64,000 nucleotides of DNA from NCBI GenBank assembly GCA_036172665.1, contig CM069876.1:43431001-43495000 (forward strand). Direction: 5' to 3'. How positions within the stretch are numbered: position 1 is the first letter of the stretch; each line of letters begins with the position of its first letter. Position numbers and translations under genes: made by a program. The notes under the pieces were generated by a model. It saw only the letters and a program-made list of their open reading frames with translations. It did no database searches and was not told where the DNA came from. This stretch comes from Prosopocoilus inquinatus (Eukaryota; Arthropoda; Insecta; Coleoptera; Lucanidae). Below are positions 46,401 through 59,100 of the stretch, piece by piece.

Positions 46401-49035
46401 TTTTTTAACCAACAACATCTTCATGAAACAGATGACCGAAACCCATTTGGGGGAGGACTACATAATGAAGTCGCTAAATTTAACCACCTTCTATCTACCT
46501 GAGTATCACCAAGATAGTGTGCTGGGGAAATTAACTTCGGCACAGTGCCAATAGCTGAGACGTGACAGGCGTGAGAATTGATTAAAGGCGAAAAACAGTG
46601 AGCGCCACTTAATTTTGACCGGAAATTAGGAAAGAAAATATCACAGTACATAATTGGATCGAATCTTTTCAGTAAAAAATTCGTTCATTTCGTTCGTTTT
46701 GAAGGAACGGTTCTGTTCGAACGAAATGATTTAGATTCATTTGATTGATTTTTATGCAGGTGAACGAATTCTCACGTCGGCGTCGGCGCCGTAACATCTT
46801 CAGAGCACCAAAGTGATAATCGACCTTGGCCGTCGTAATATCGGACCTCCCTGAAGCCCACGTTCAAAACGACAATGTGCCCAAGGTCACCCTGGTGCGT
46901 GTTCACCGAAAACAGGATCAAACTAAAGCTCAAACAGCCATCACTTAGCTGCGCCCCAAACCGATAAGGAAGACGTTCAACCAATCATTGCGCCTAGCAA
47001 CGCAAAACCCGCACCCCTCGAATACCGTATATGAGTACATTAAACACAAAACTCCGTGCTTGCAAAAAATATCGAAATTGACCTTTCATGTTTATATGCT
47101 TCCCATGATATATACCTACCATCTAAACTCAGTTTTAAGTTGAAAAACTGCGTAGTCGCTTCCTCATTTGCGATTGAATTTCAAATGCCTCATATATTTA
47201 CTAGTTAAAGAAAATTCAGTTTGTTTGCCCTTTATCTCGAAACAATGACGCAAATACCGAGTTCTGCATAAATCGTACTCATATCACGTGACCAATTCAA
47301 AAGAAAGTGCAGTCTAGACGGTCGGGATTCCTTTGATTTTTCGCCGCCAAAGAAAGCCGACACCGCAGGAATTCGCTTTAAACGAAAATCAAAACCAATA
47401 AAACTCGAAACCGGATATTCCTAACATTCGCAGACGGTGGTCAGCTTCTTTTGATCGCAGGTGCAATACAAGATTGCATCATACCGTGCGATATTGCTAG
47501 ATATTAATAGTCTGTCGCTACAGAAATACATTAAAGCGATTCTTTGATCTTTTGCGCAGCCTGTACAAGTACAATTTATATTGCAGACAATTGGGTACTA
47601 AAAGAAATGCTACGTAGACTTAAATGATAATGGCTTCGACCTTCACAACACACGGAAACATCTCATTAACGACCCGTCACGCACCAACTGACCAATCCCC
47701 GCCCACCGTTCCACCCCGCTGCCTCCACCGACAGCCGTAAATAACAGGATAACGAACTTACCAACTGAGCCTCAACGATTTACAAGAAGCAGCAGCAAGA
47801 CCATCACCAGCAGCAGCCCAGAGGAAGTTCTTCTGCAATGAAGAACGAAACGTCGGCAATAGAAGAAATCCGAGGAGAAACGCGGTTCCAACCAGAAGCC
47901 AGGAATTCAACCAGCGACGTACACTCGTTTTTAAAACGATAGGTTATTTGAAGAACTTCTTAAAGAAGCACAAGAAAAGTAATTTGCATTAAAATAAATC
48001 ACACGATATGTACAATGTATAACGCTCTGAACGTACGGAATTTGGCACCGTAACACACCATGACGGAAGGAAATGTCAAAAACTTGAATTGCAAGCGACG
48101 CCCACGGATATTATAAATGAAGGAGCGGGTTTGTTGATGCAAAATAATCATCAATTAATGTTATGGACGCAGAAAATGTTATTTGTAATCATTTAGAAGT
48201 ATTAAATTCGACATTGTTTCTTGGTATACCTCCGTGCGTCAAGATTTGGATGCCGAATGCCGAGCATAATTTCTATTAATCGATGAAAGGAAACAGAGAG
48301 AGGCTTGCACAGATATAATTCCGTCAATAAAGACCGTTCGGGGTCGTTCGGAAAACGTCAACTCCAGTTCAGCACGTCCCAACTATTTAATTATTAACTG
48401 GAAATCTCCCTCTCGGGACGAAATCGATTAAGAGCAATCTTCGGAGGCGAATTCCACATCTATCACTGGCCATTGCTTGAATTACTAATAGGATTCACCT
48501 GCATTCACACCGGGAGATATGCACTTAATTACCACCCCTACATTCTGCATACATGTCAAATCACCCGCTCGATCAAGATTCATCCCCCAATCGCGCTCGC
48601 TAAATTCCGCGATTATTGTATGTATACGTAGGGTATACCAGATACGTATAGGTAAATCGAATGGACGCGAACACGGCGGCGCCGGCGATTTTATCCCCTC
48701 GTATAAAACCGATGATCTATTGCGAGGTGATTTATCGTATTTCAGGCCCCGAATTTCGACGAATGCAAGGGTATTTCTGTGTGTGAAATGCAAAACGCTG
48801 TTAATACCTCTATGCAAATCCGCAATGAATTGCTTATTTATCCGATCGATTTTTTTTTCTTTTAGGGGACGTGTTTGGATGTGGCGCTGTTTTAGATATG
48901 CGAGCTCAAAGGATTCTGTAATTCATTGTTGAGCGACACGACACAATTTTAAAATACACGTGAATTACGGAAAAGCTCGCTTGAAAACGTGAAAATGAAT
49001 GTTTCGTTTAGATATGAAAGAGTCTGTTGGTACGA
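46401..49035. other. Unassigned sequence with one hairpin
   Basis: A perfect 12 bp inverted repeat (TCATTTCGTTCG) lies at 46685-46696 and 46718-46729. A minus-strand frame at 46772-46984 has no ATG and no recognised domain. 48519-48932 (+) and 48485-48817 (-) are open on both strands over the same DNA, which argues for chance. No gene is called. Confidence 0.4.
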
Positions 49036-49520
49036 TGGAAGTTACGAGGAAACGCTTCTCGCGTCGGCTTTATCGCAGTAAAAACAGTTTTTCTTTTACC
49101 ATCGTCTTCGTTGCGGGAATAATTAAATTCGTAACACATCAAATGATCACGCGCTTTGTGTTTTAACTGATTTTAAAATACTCCGGCCATAAAATAGCGT
49201 AAAATTTTCGATGCACCGACACCCTTTATGGTTGAAGAAAAAAATATCGTTCCGAAATTCTATTTTTAGATAGGATTGCCTGGCCTCGTCTTTAATAAAT
49301 TTACCAACGCAGTTCATCTGTTTTGTGAGTGCCGATCGAAATTATTATTATTCCATCGCCGTCTCTACTTTTTTACGAGACTAGTGTATGTGAATTACAG
49401 TTTTCTTGCGAGTTAATATTTCAACAGACAGTTTAAATTAGTCTCACGCTCGCCCTTGGGGTTTTCTTATGTCAGGTTGATACTCGTTGGTTCTTGCTTA
49501 TGTCACAGTGGTTTCGATTC
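49036..49520 (+). repeat. Segmental duplication, ancestral-like copy with one module
   Basis: One ~205 bp module (GAAACGCTTCTCGCGTCGGC, TCGTCTTCGTTGCGGGAATAATTAA, CTCCGGCCATAAAATAG.GTA) is followed directly by a unique flank (TTCTATTTTTAGATAGGAT, GTGCCGATCGAAATT, TCAGGTTGATACTCGTTGGT). The same flank follows the seven-unit array at 53111-53445, so the two loci are paralogous. Confidence 0.85.
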
Positions 49521-50336
49521 TTGCAAATTCGCCTTAAGAACATTTGGGGGCACGGCTAGCTTCGCTTTACTAATTTGTAACGCGTAATGTTCCAGGTGAA
49601 AATGAAAGAACGGGACAAATTTGACCGTGCCACACACAGAGTGTAAATCATTTTAGCCAGATCAGTTTAATGTGGGTCATAAAAGTTTTATTATTTCATC
49701 TCGTTCTCTATACTCAAATGTCACTAATACGAGGAGATCATGGGAAGGTTTCAATGGTGCCAAAAATCCAAAATCGCACAACTTCATTTTATTATTACAC
49801 GGCCTTTTAACCTGTGCCAAAGCAATTCGCTTCTTATGAAAACAATAACATCGCACCGTGTTAAATCCCCGAAGAAAAACTCGGCCAACGGATTAGCATT
49901 CATTATTCCCGTGTAGTTCTCCCTTTAAATCTGATAGAATTCGGATGAGATAATACTTTGAAAGTAGTTTGCCGACTTAAGAAGGCGAGCGTTTGTACCT
50001 TAAACACAAAGAAACGCGAATATTATTCTTAAGGGTTTTCCAAGCCAATACCGGTGCTTCGGATTTGGAGATAAGTGCAATTGCTTTAAAAAGTTCGCAT
50101 GTACATCTCGCCGAAGCGGCGAAAATATTAAAGCTTCAAGAACTTCTGAAGCTAATAGATACGACGCGACACGCCTGACTCAAAGTTAATAATATTTACT
50201 TGTGAAAGAACCGAGACAAATATTTATTCGAGACGAGAACTTTCCTAATAGCAATGAAGAGGGAACAAGTCTAGTAGCTTCGTACAACAAATTTTTGTTT
50301 CTCTTTGAAAAATTCGAAACAGCGTTTTATTTTAAA
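49521..50336. other. Unassigned sequence
   Basis: An open frame at 49993-50178 (+) has alanine/leucine/lysine-rich composition but starts at a non-ATG codon and has no known domain. No repeats are seen. Confidence 0.4.
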
Positions 50337-50414
50337 GAAATAATTATTTTCTCTTAAAGAATAATTATTCTGTTTTAGAGAATAATTATTCTCTTTTAAA
50401 GAAATAATTATTAT
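50337..50414. repeat. Short palindromic repeat, about 4 copies of about 20 bp
   Basis: AATAATTATT palindromes separated by CTCTTTTAAAG-like spacers occur four times. Each copy can pair with itself or its neighbours. Confidence 0.8.
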
Positions 50415-50419
50415 ATCTT

Positions 50420-50515
50420 TTGAAGATGGAAAAGAGAACAAAAGGAGTCTACTTCTGCTGCACTTCACCAATGACTCGGGCAGGTAGGTTCTGGGGCCAC
50501 TCCTTACAACCCTAA
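50420..50515 (+). other. Exon-like repeat, copy 4, with MITE inserted downstream
   Basis: The frame reads SFEDGKENKRSLLLLHFTND and then SGR, and meets CAG|GTAGGT (donor at 50484). TCTGGGGCCACTCCTTACAA follows. At CCTAA the homology stops, because a 183 bp MITE is inserted. After it, TAAATCTTTTAAGTAAATCA resumes the family sequence. Confidence 0.52.
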
Positions 50516-50698
50516 CCGACAGTTTCATAAAAATTATTTAATCGCTGATTAATTTAACAGTGTTATTAAAGCCTGCGATTGGTTGGGCGAAACAATATAA
50601 CTGATTGTTACAAATCTACTGTTAACTTCGTCCAATGACATTCCTTAATCAGTGAATTAAATTAATCGCAATTAATAATTTTTTTGTGAAACCCACCG
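50516..50698. mobile_element. PIF/Harbinger-like MITE, 183 bp, TAA target duplication
   Basis: The element is a long imperfect hairpin: the left CCGACAGTTTCATAAAAATT pairs with the right end, which reads CGGTGGGTTTCACAAAAAAA when reverse-complemented. Similarity continues inward through GATTAATTTAA and ATTGG blocks for about 70 bp. TAA flanks both sides (50513-50515, 50699-50701). Homologous uninserted sequence in the exon-like copies at 3.0 and 7.6 kb shows that the flanks were once adjacent. Confidence 0.85.
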
Positions 50699-50782
50699 TA
50701 AATCTTTTAAGTAAATCATTGATTGATTGCTATTACTAAAGTAGCCCGGAAAAAATCCCCAAGTACAGAAAGGGAAAAAAAA

Positions 50783-50905
50783 CAAAAGGAGTATAATTCT
50801 GCTGTACTTCATCAACAACTCGGACAGGTAAGTTTCTGTGGGGGCCGCCCCTTACAACGCTACCCGCTTTCACGCAAAACAAATCATTCGTTAGCATCTT
50901 CCTTC
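50783..50905 (+). other. Exon-like repeat, copy 5
   Basis: The frame end reads SIILLYFINNSDR and then CAG|GTAAGT (donor at 50828). Downstream, GGGGCCGCCCCTTACAACGC and CATTCGTTAGCATCTTCC match the other copies. It lies about 340 bp from copy 4 in the same orientation, and both share GGAAAA and ACAAAAGGAGT upstream, so the pair is a local tandem duplication. Confidence 0.52.
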
Positions 50906-51681
50906 GAATGATTAATTAACCCTCCGGAATTAGAATTTAATTATAAATCGTGCATTGTTAATCTGAATGGAAAGTGCGTGGCGTTAGAAAATTGATAGGA
51001 AAACGTAGAGGGAGAGCATTAGCGGCGAGTTTATGGGCGACCCACTTCAAAGTCCCGTCCTGATATCGTCCTGAAACGTCCTAATCCTTTCGTCATCAAA
51101 TTAAATTTTAAGGAGGCCGAGCTGAACGTGATGGCTAATGAATCACGACGAGTCGCTTCCGTGCGAGAGAGGGCTGGCTTCTCCCTTCCGTTCGTTTTAT
51201 TCCTATTGCGCATACATCAACCCCCCCTTGTTTATCGCGTTGTCTTATCGTTTGGAATTCATCATAAAAATGTGAGAAATAGATCACGTTCCCTTTTTTG
51301 TTTTATTTACACGAAAGCCCAGAAGAATAAGTGCCACGACGAATTTTAAAAAAGGATTCTTAATTAGATAGAACACTTTAATACAGCATACATAACACAT
51401 AATGTTAAGGAAAGTTATGCTTTTAACTCGAATTAAAGTATTTTTCTCCTTCGTAGTGTACCTACATATTCTGTAACGAGTAGAGAATTAATGATTGTGA
51501 ATAATGCGAAATGACCTCGAAGAAACACATGCGCTTATTAAGTTATACAGAGGGCGGAAAAGGATCGTGTGCAAATTGTTACGGTTGGGAAACCGCTTTC
51601 CAAGTAACAACCTATATATTAAGTTTGAATCGCATTTAATCTCGATTGCACAACTTTAGGAAGGCGCGTGCGTCGTGAGCA
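50906..51681. other. Unassigned sequence
   Basis: No supported gene. An open frame at 51128-51349 (+) has no ATG and overlaps a minus-strand frame. Confidence 0.45.
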
Positions 51682-53110
51682 AGCGCTTCATGCCGCGCCT
51701 GTCTCGGCGGCTTTTTCGCACTAGAAAACGGTTTCTCATTGTCATCTTCGTCATCGCCGGAATAATTAATTAAGTTCGTAAAACTTCAAACGATCTCGTG
51801 CTTTGCCTTTTATCACAGGCGCTTGTTTTGCATTCGTTTTAAAATACCCCGGCCATAAAATAGTGTAAAAATTTTGATACATCGCAAGCGCTTCATGCCG
51901 CACCTGTCTCGGCGGCTTTTTCGCACTAGAAAACGGTTTCTCATTGTCATCTTCGTCATCGCCGGAATAATTAATTAAGTTCGTAAAACTTCAAACGATC
52001 TCGTGCTTTGCCTTTTATCACAGGCGCTTGTTTTGCATTCGTTTTAAAATACCCCGGCCATAAAATAGTGTAAAAATTTTGATACATCGCAAGCGCTTCA
52101 TGCCGCACCTGTCTCGGCGGCTTTTTCGCACTAGAAAACGGTTTCTAATTGTCATCTTCGTCGTCGCTGGAATAATTAATTAAGTTCGTGAAACTTCAAA
52201 CGATCTCACGCTTTGCCTTTTATCGCAGGCGCTTGTTTTCCATTCGTTTTAAAATACTCCGGCCATAAAATAGTGTAAAAATTTCGATACATCGCAAGCG
52301 CTTCATGCCGCACCTGCCTCGGCGGCTTTTTCGCATTAAAAAAAGGTTTCTCATTGTCATCTTCGTCATCGCCGGAATAATTAATTAAGTTCGTAAAACC
52401 TCAAACGATCTCACGCTTTGCCTTTTATCGCAGGCGCTTGTTTTCCATTCGTTTTAAAATACTCCGGCCATAAAATAGTGTAAAAATTTCGATACATCGC
52501 AAGCGCTTCATGCCGCACCTGCCTCGGCGGCTTTTTCGCACTAGAAAACGGTTTCTAATTGTCATCTTCGTCGTCGCTGGAATAATTAATTAAGTTCGTG
52601 AAACTTCAAACGATCTCACGCTTTGTCTTTTATCGCAGGCGCTTGTTTTGCATTCGTTTTAAAATACTCCGGCCATAAAATAGTGTAAGAATTTCGATAC
52701 ATCGCAAGCGCTTCATGCCGCACCTGTCTCGGCGGCTTTTTCGCACTAAAAGACGGTTTCTTATTGTCATCTTCGTCGTCGCTGGAATAATTAATTAAGT
52801 TCGTAAAACCTCAAACGATCTCATGCTTTGCCTTTTATCGCAGGCGCTTGTTTTGCATTAGTTTTAAAATACTTCGACCATAAAATAGTGTAAAAATTTC
52901 GATACATCGCAAGCGCTTCATGCCGCACCTGTCTCGGCGGCTTTTTCGCACTAGAAAACGGTTTCTAATTGTCATCTTCGTCGTTGCTGGAATAATTAAT
53001 TAAGTTCGTAAAACTTCAAACGATCTCACGCTTTGTCTTTTATCGTAGGCGCTTGTTTTGCATTCGTTTTAAAATACTCCGGCCATAAAATAGTGTAAAA
53101 ATTTCGATAC
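51682..53110 (+). repeat. Tandem array, 7 units of about 205 bp
   Basis: AAGCGCTTCATGCCGCACCT begins units near 51682, 51887, 52091, 52294, 52500, 52706 and 52911. Other constant blocks are CGGCGGCTTTTTCGCACTAG, CTGGAATAATTAATTAAGTTCG, CTTTTATCGCAGGCGCTTG and GGCCATAAAATAGTGTAAA. The first two full units are almost identical over long stretches. The array grew from the single module represented at 49036 and, in diverged form, at 33111. Confidence 0.95.
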
Positions 53111-53445
53111 CCCTTTCATGGTTTAAAGAAAAATAATATCGTTCACCGGAGTTTCTATTTTTGGATAGGATGACCTCGTCTCTTGTAAACGTTAGCCAGC
53201 GCATTTCACCTGTTTCGTGAGAACCGATCGAAATTGTTATTCCATACGATTGGACAGTCATAAAATTTCCGCCGCCGCCTACTTTTTTTTTACGGCTCTA
53301 GTCTATGTGAATTACTGTTTTTTGCAAATTAATATTTCGGCAGACGGTTTAAATTAGTTTCAGCCTCGCCCTTTAACGCCATTGGGGTTTCCTTACGTCA
53401 GGTTGATACTCGTTGGTTCCTGCTTATGTCACTTTATTGGTAGAT
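53111..53445 (+). repeat. Right flank of the segmental duplication
   Basis: This aligns with about 49215-49510: ATATCGTTC, TTTCTATTTTTGGATAGGAT, ACCGATCGAAATTGTTATTC, TATGTGAATTAC and TTGATACTCGTTGGTTCCTG. A short extra segment near 53247-53275 has no match in the other copy. Similarity ends near 53445 with TGCTTATGTCAC. Confidence 0.85.
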
Positions 53446-56129
53446 TGGTGCTTATACTTTCCATAAAGTTATCTCTCGATAAAAATTATCTCTTACATAA
53501 AGTTATTTACCGATTCAGAAACCCGGCGTACGTCCTCTTCATTCTCAAAATTGACGTAACACCAGCAAAAGTTGTACTAAAATGAATCTTTATTAGTTGT
53601 ATGAATTCGTTTCATTTTGCGTCTCGTTCTTTTTTTTTGGATTCACACGGTGGATGGTGTAAATACAGCTAAACAGTTTAAGCGATGGTAATCTGTTAAC
53701 GTTTTAGCTCGGCTGTTGTTCGCGTAAATGCCCGCCATATTTCACTCGTCTATTCACATCGTCGAAAGGGCTTTATGCCGCTTACGTTGCACTATTTATT
53801 TTATTAATAATCTACTATTTGTATTCCTTAAAAAGAGCCCTGGCGGGTCTCTCTCGCGAGCCCCCAAGGAAGGAAATCGATGATGCAGTTTTCCTCTCCC
53901 CCCTCCCCTCCCCCTAATTCTCTCCCTTTTCGTACGGGCCCTCGTTTTGATTTCGTTGTAGTTCAATTTCTATATAGACAAAAGTGCATTGTGCGCTTGT
54001 TAAATTTGCATGCCCTGCTGAGTTCCGCCAGGAAAAATTCGTATCCGTGCACCTTGTTATTTCAGGAGGAAAACAAACAGTATAGGAAATATTTATTATG
54101 CGCGAGGAGGAGACAACGTTGCTCATTTGTAACAGTACGTTTGATTTTTATGTTAGTATAACAAGAGCGCCGAGGAATACGACGACCTGTCGTTCGCTTG
54201 ACATTGCCTATTATTTTATAAAACTTCCTATTGTAGGTACTTTTCGAACAATTGCAGCCAATTGCGTCGTATAGACAAGAAATAATTGTCTTACTTTACG
54301 TAATCAGTCGAAAGCTGGAAGGCGACGCGATCTTCGCCGAGCCGGCAGGCATATTTCTGCTGCGCTTAATCATCGACTCGGATAGGTATGTGTCACAGTT
54401 TATTTTCCTCTCAATTCTCAAACACCATATAGCTTTTAAACTTTGAACGTAAATTAAATTTAAAAATTGTAAATTAAACAAATTTTAAATTTGTATGTTT
54501 CAAATCTCAACTGTAATGTAATTTAATAAATAAAATTGGATTTTGTTTTGTTTTTTAATGCACATATATTTGGTAATAACATTGTTAATAACCTTGATAA
54601 TAATAACAGTAGATGTATTTTAATGTTTGAACCAACATTTAGAACACACCGACTTTTTTTTAATTAAAAAACTATTAAACTGAACTAAATTTAATTTCTT
54701 TATAATCATATCATTGTTCAATTGTTTTGCATTGTATTCATAGTACGAAATATACAAAATACCACAAAAACAATAACATAAATCTTAGTTAACAAAAGAA
54801 AACTAAATTTAACAAACATGCTCAAAATGTAATCCAATTTATTTCATATAATTCGGCGATTAAAAAATATATTAAAATTTATTATAGTACAGACATATAT
54901 ACATAAATGCAATTTTAAATAATTCTGTTTCATGACCTCCACGTCCATAGGAGATTCACTAAACCCATTTATATTCTGGCGTAAAAAAATAGTCAAATCA
55001 GACGGAAGTTCGGGTAGCAACTCAAAATTCTTACGCATTTTATTTATTGAATTAACTACTTAGTTAAATCATTTTCTAGTGTCATTGTTGTAAAGCGATG
55101 GAACTTGATCATGCTTAAACCACATATTTTAATCGCTATTTCGGGGAACACTCATCAAAAATTACTAGGAATAATTCTAAATCAGAAACATAAGGTAAGA
55201 ATCGTCTCACAAAATACAAACCGATGATAAAACATGACTAGAGTGATAACAATTGAATGCATTGTTTAAAAGACCGTTAGTAATGTGAAAAATTTCTAGA
55301 AAATGAGGATTTCCGCCACCATAATATTGTAAATTCTGTTTGCTAGGAATTTCTTTATTCCTAATAAACAGAATGGAAAGCTTTTAATCCAGTAAAACAG
55401 GTTACTGGATTTTAAATGCTTATTAAAATACTATAGAACACCAACGTCGTTACAAGATGAAATTTACGACAGTAGAAATACAAAAAAATTCCTGTATATT
55501 CTCGGATTGTAAAGCGTGTCTGAACGTGTTTAAAATGCAGATTGTCGACGTTTTGGAGCTATTTTTAAACTTTTCTTATTTTTTGTCAACTGACCGAACA
55601 AGGCTTGACGATATTCTCATAAACTATGCCCTTTAATTTAATGGAGTTACTTTATGTCACGTTCCTGGTCATTGGTGCAATTTGTATCTGTTTCGTTCTG
55701 GTATAGCGGGGGTTTGTTTCTCCTATCGTTCCGGTCAGGCCAAACAGCGCTTTCTCGAGTCAACTTGACACGTCGCCTTTACTGTCATTTAGGGTTAGAA
55801 ATAAGAATTTTGTCGATAGGGGGGTATGTTTTGGCTTTTTTACTTTCACCTGGGCTGATCGGCTTATCTGCCAATTCTGACAGTTCCCTGCATTGTCAAG
55901 CCGTCCTTCCAAGCGACTCTTCTCCAGTCAGGGTGACGTTAAATCCACATAAGAATTTGGGCGCTGTTTGATATTCACGTTCCTTTTGTTTCCTTTCTTG
56001 TAAGCTTCTACTGCTCCCTTTTAGAGTCAATATCGTGTTGGGTTTAGCCCTAATTCTGGCTCCAATGTGAGGGCTAGTTTTGAATTCATCTTATGCTCTC
56101 GTTCAGTTCGTGTTGGGCCTTCACATTCG
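53446..56129. other. Unassigned sequence with two adjacent hairpins
   Basis: 55333-55374 folds as an 18 bp stem (ATTCTGTTTGCTAGGAAT and its near complement), and 55386-55411 as a perfect 10 bp stem (AATCCAGTAA). 54420-55080 is very AT-rich. A 105-codon frame with a true ATG at 55654-55971 (+) has hydrophobic stretches but no recognised domain and abuts the minisatellite. One exon-like copy lies at 54318-54400. Confidence 0.45.
54318..54400 (+). other. Exon-like repeat, copy 6 (best open frame)
   Basis: The frame reads KLEGDAIFAEPAGIFLLRLI and then IDSDR, ending in TAG|GTATGT (donor at 54386). It is open for more than 40 codons upstream and GC-rich against AT-rich surroundings. The order LxGD..FAEP...LLRLIIDSDR fits the last strands of a CUB domain (normally LCG...P...L.F.SD), with the cysteine missing. 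The intron-like part differs from the other copies, so this could be the source exon or an older copy. Confidence 0.5.
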
Positions 56130-59100
56130 TCCTTGAGTCGAGCAGACCACCCTCGACGTGATTCTTCTTTTGCGGCGCCTTCGAGTTTGGCCACCACATA
56201 GTTCTTGAGTCGCGTAGACCACCCTAAACGTGATTCTTCCTTTGTGGCGCGAGGGCGCGTGTTTTTTTGCCGTAGCGAGCCCATTCGACGTTGCCCTCGT
56301 TGAGTTCGTGTTCGGCCTTGAATTGAGCAGACCACCCTTGACGTGATTCTTCTTTTGCGGCGCCTTCGAGTTTGGCCACCACATAGTTCTTGAGTCGCGT
56401 AGACCACCCTCAACGTGATTCTTCCTTTGTGGCGCGAGGGCGCGTGTTTTTTTGCCGTAGCGAGCCCATTCGACGTTGCTCTCGTTGAGTTCGTGTTTGG
56501 CCTTGAATCGAGCGGACCACCCTTGACGTGATTCTTCTTTTGCGGCGCCTTCGAGTTTGGCCACCACATAGTTCTTGAGTCGCGTAGACCACCCTCAACG
56601 TGATTCTTCCTTTGTGGCGCGAGGGCGCGTGTTTTTTTGCCGTAGCGAGCCCATTCGACGTTGCCCTCGTTGAGTTCGTGTTCGGCCTTGAATTGAGCAG
56701 ACCACCCTTGACGTGATTCTTCTTTTGCGGCGCCTTCGAGTTTGGCCACCACATAGTTCTTGAGTCGCGTAGACCACCCTCAACGTGATTCTTCCTTTGT
56801 GGCGCGAGGGCGCGTGTTTTTTTGCCGTAGCGAGCCCATTCGACGTTGCTCTCGTTGAGTTCGTGTTTGGCCTTGAATCGAGCGGACCACCCTTGACGTG
56901 ATTCTTCTTTTGCGGCGCCTTCGAGTTTGGCCACCACATAGTTCTTGAGTCGCGTAGACCACCCTCAACGTGATTCTTCCTTTGTGGCGCGAGGGCGCGT
57001 GTTTTTTTGCCGTAGCGAGCCCATTCGACGTTGCTCTCGTTGAGTTCGTGTTTGGCCTTGAATCGAGCGGACCACCCTTGACGTGATTCTTCTTTTGCGG
57101 CGCCTTCGAGTTTGGCCACCACATAGTTCTTGAGTCGCGTAGACCACCCTCAACGTGATTCTTCCTTTGTGGCGCGAGGGCGCGTGTTTTTTTGCCGTAG
57201 CGAGCCCATTCGACGTTGCCCTCGTTGAGTTCGTGTTCGGCCTTGAATTGAGCAGACCACCCTTGACGTGATTCTTCTTTTGCGGCGCCTTCGAGTTTGG
57301 CCACCACATAGTTCTTGAGTCGCGTAGACCACCCTAAACGTGATTCTTCCTTTGTGGCGCGAGGGCGCGTGTTTTTTTGCCGTAGCGAGCCCATTCGACG
57401 TTGCCCTCGTTGAGTTCGTGTTCGGCCTTGAATTGAGCAGACCACCCTTGACGTGATTCTTCTTTTGCGGCGCCTTCGAGTTTGGCCACCACATAGTTCT
57501 TGAGTCGCGTAGACCACCCTCAACGTGATTCTTCCTTTGTGGCGCGAGGGCGCGTGTTTTTTTGCCGTAGCGAGCCCATTCGACGTTGCTCTCGTTGAGT
57601 TCGTGTTTGGCCTTGAATCGAGCGGACCACCCTTGACGTGATTCTTCTTTTGCGGCGCCTTCGAGTTTGGCCACCACATAGTTCTTGAGTCGCGTAGACC
57701 ACCCTCAACGTGATTCTTCCTTTGTGGCGCGAGGGCGCGTGTTTTTTTGCCGTAGCGAGCCCATTCGACGTTGCCCTCGTTGAGTTCGTGTTCGGCCTTG
57801 AATTGAGCAGACCACCCTTGACGTGATTCTTCTTTTGCGGCGCCTTCGAGTTTGGCCACCACATAGTTCTTGAGTCGCGTAGACCACCCTCAACGTGATT
57901 CTTCCTTTGTGGCGCGAGGGCGCGTGTTTTTTTGCCGTAGCGAGCCCATTCGACGTTGCTCTCGTTGAGTTCGTGTTTGGCCTTGAATCGAGCGGACCAC
58001 CCTTGACGTGATTCTTCTTTTGCGGCGCCTTCGAGTTTGGCCACCACATAGTTCTTGAGTCGCGTAGACCACCCTCAACGTGATTCTTCCTTTGTGGCGC
58101 GAGGGCGCGTGTTTTTTTGCCGTAGCGAGCCCATTCGACGTTGCTCTCGTTGAGTTCGTGTTTGGCCTTGAATCGAGCGGACCACCCTTGACGTGATTCT
58201 TCTTTTGCGGCGCCTTCGAGTTTGGCCACCACATAGTTCTTGAGTCGCGTAGACCACCCTCAACGTGATTCTTCCTTTGTGGCGCGAGGGCGCGTGTTTT
58301 TTTGCCGTAGCGAGCCCATTCGACGTTGCTCTCGTTGAGTTCGTGTTTGGCCTTGAATCGAGCGGACCACCCTTGACGTGATTCTTCTTTTGCGGCGCCT
58401 TCGAGTTTGGCCACCACATAGTTCTTGAGTCGCGTAGACCACCCTCAACGTGATTCTTCCTTTGTGGCGCGAGGGCGCGTGTATTTTTGCCGTAGCGAGC
58501 CCATTCGACGTTGCCCTCGTTGAGTTCGTGTTTGGCCTTGAATCGAGCAGACCACCCTTGACGTGATTCTTCTTTTGCGGTGCCTTCGAGTTTGGCCACC
58601 ACATAGTTCTTGAGTCGCGTAGATCACCCTCAACGTGATTCTTCCTTTGTGGCGCGAGGGCGCGTGTTTTTTTGCCGTAGCGAGCCCATTCGACGTTGCT
58701 CTCGTTGAGTTCGTGTTTGGCCTTGAATCGAGCAGACCACCCTTGACGTGGTTCTTCTTTTGCGGCGCCTTCGAGTTTGGCCACCACATAGTTCTTGAGT
58801 CGCGTAGACCACCCTCAACGTGATTCTTCCTTTGTGGCGCGAGGGCGCGTGTTTTTTTGCCGTAGCGAGCCCATTCGACGTTGCTCTCGTTGAGTTCGTG
58901 TTTGGCCTTGAATCGAGCGGACCACCCTTGACGTGATTCTTCTTTTGCGGCGCCTTCGAGTTTGGCCACCACATAGTTCTTGAGTCGCGTAGACCACCCT
59001 CAACGTGATTCTTCCTTTGTGGCGCGAGGGCGCGTGTATTTTTGCCGTAGCGAGCCCATTCGACGTTGCCCTCGTTGAGTTCGTGTTTGGCCTTGAATCG

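Noticed and set aside
46772..46984. 70-codon minus frame next to GTTGCTAGGCGC resembling an X-box
   Set aside because: No ATG begins the frame, and only half of the RFX X-box is present.
47815..47920. Hammerhead-ribozyme-like string (CTGC..GAACGAAACGTCGG)
   Set aside because: The required CTGATGA core is absent and no closing stems could be built.
48485..48932. Open frames of 137 (+) and 110 (-) codons
   Set aside because: Both strands are open over the same DNA, and no domain or splice signals were recognised.
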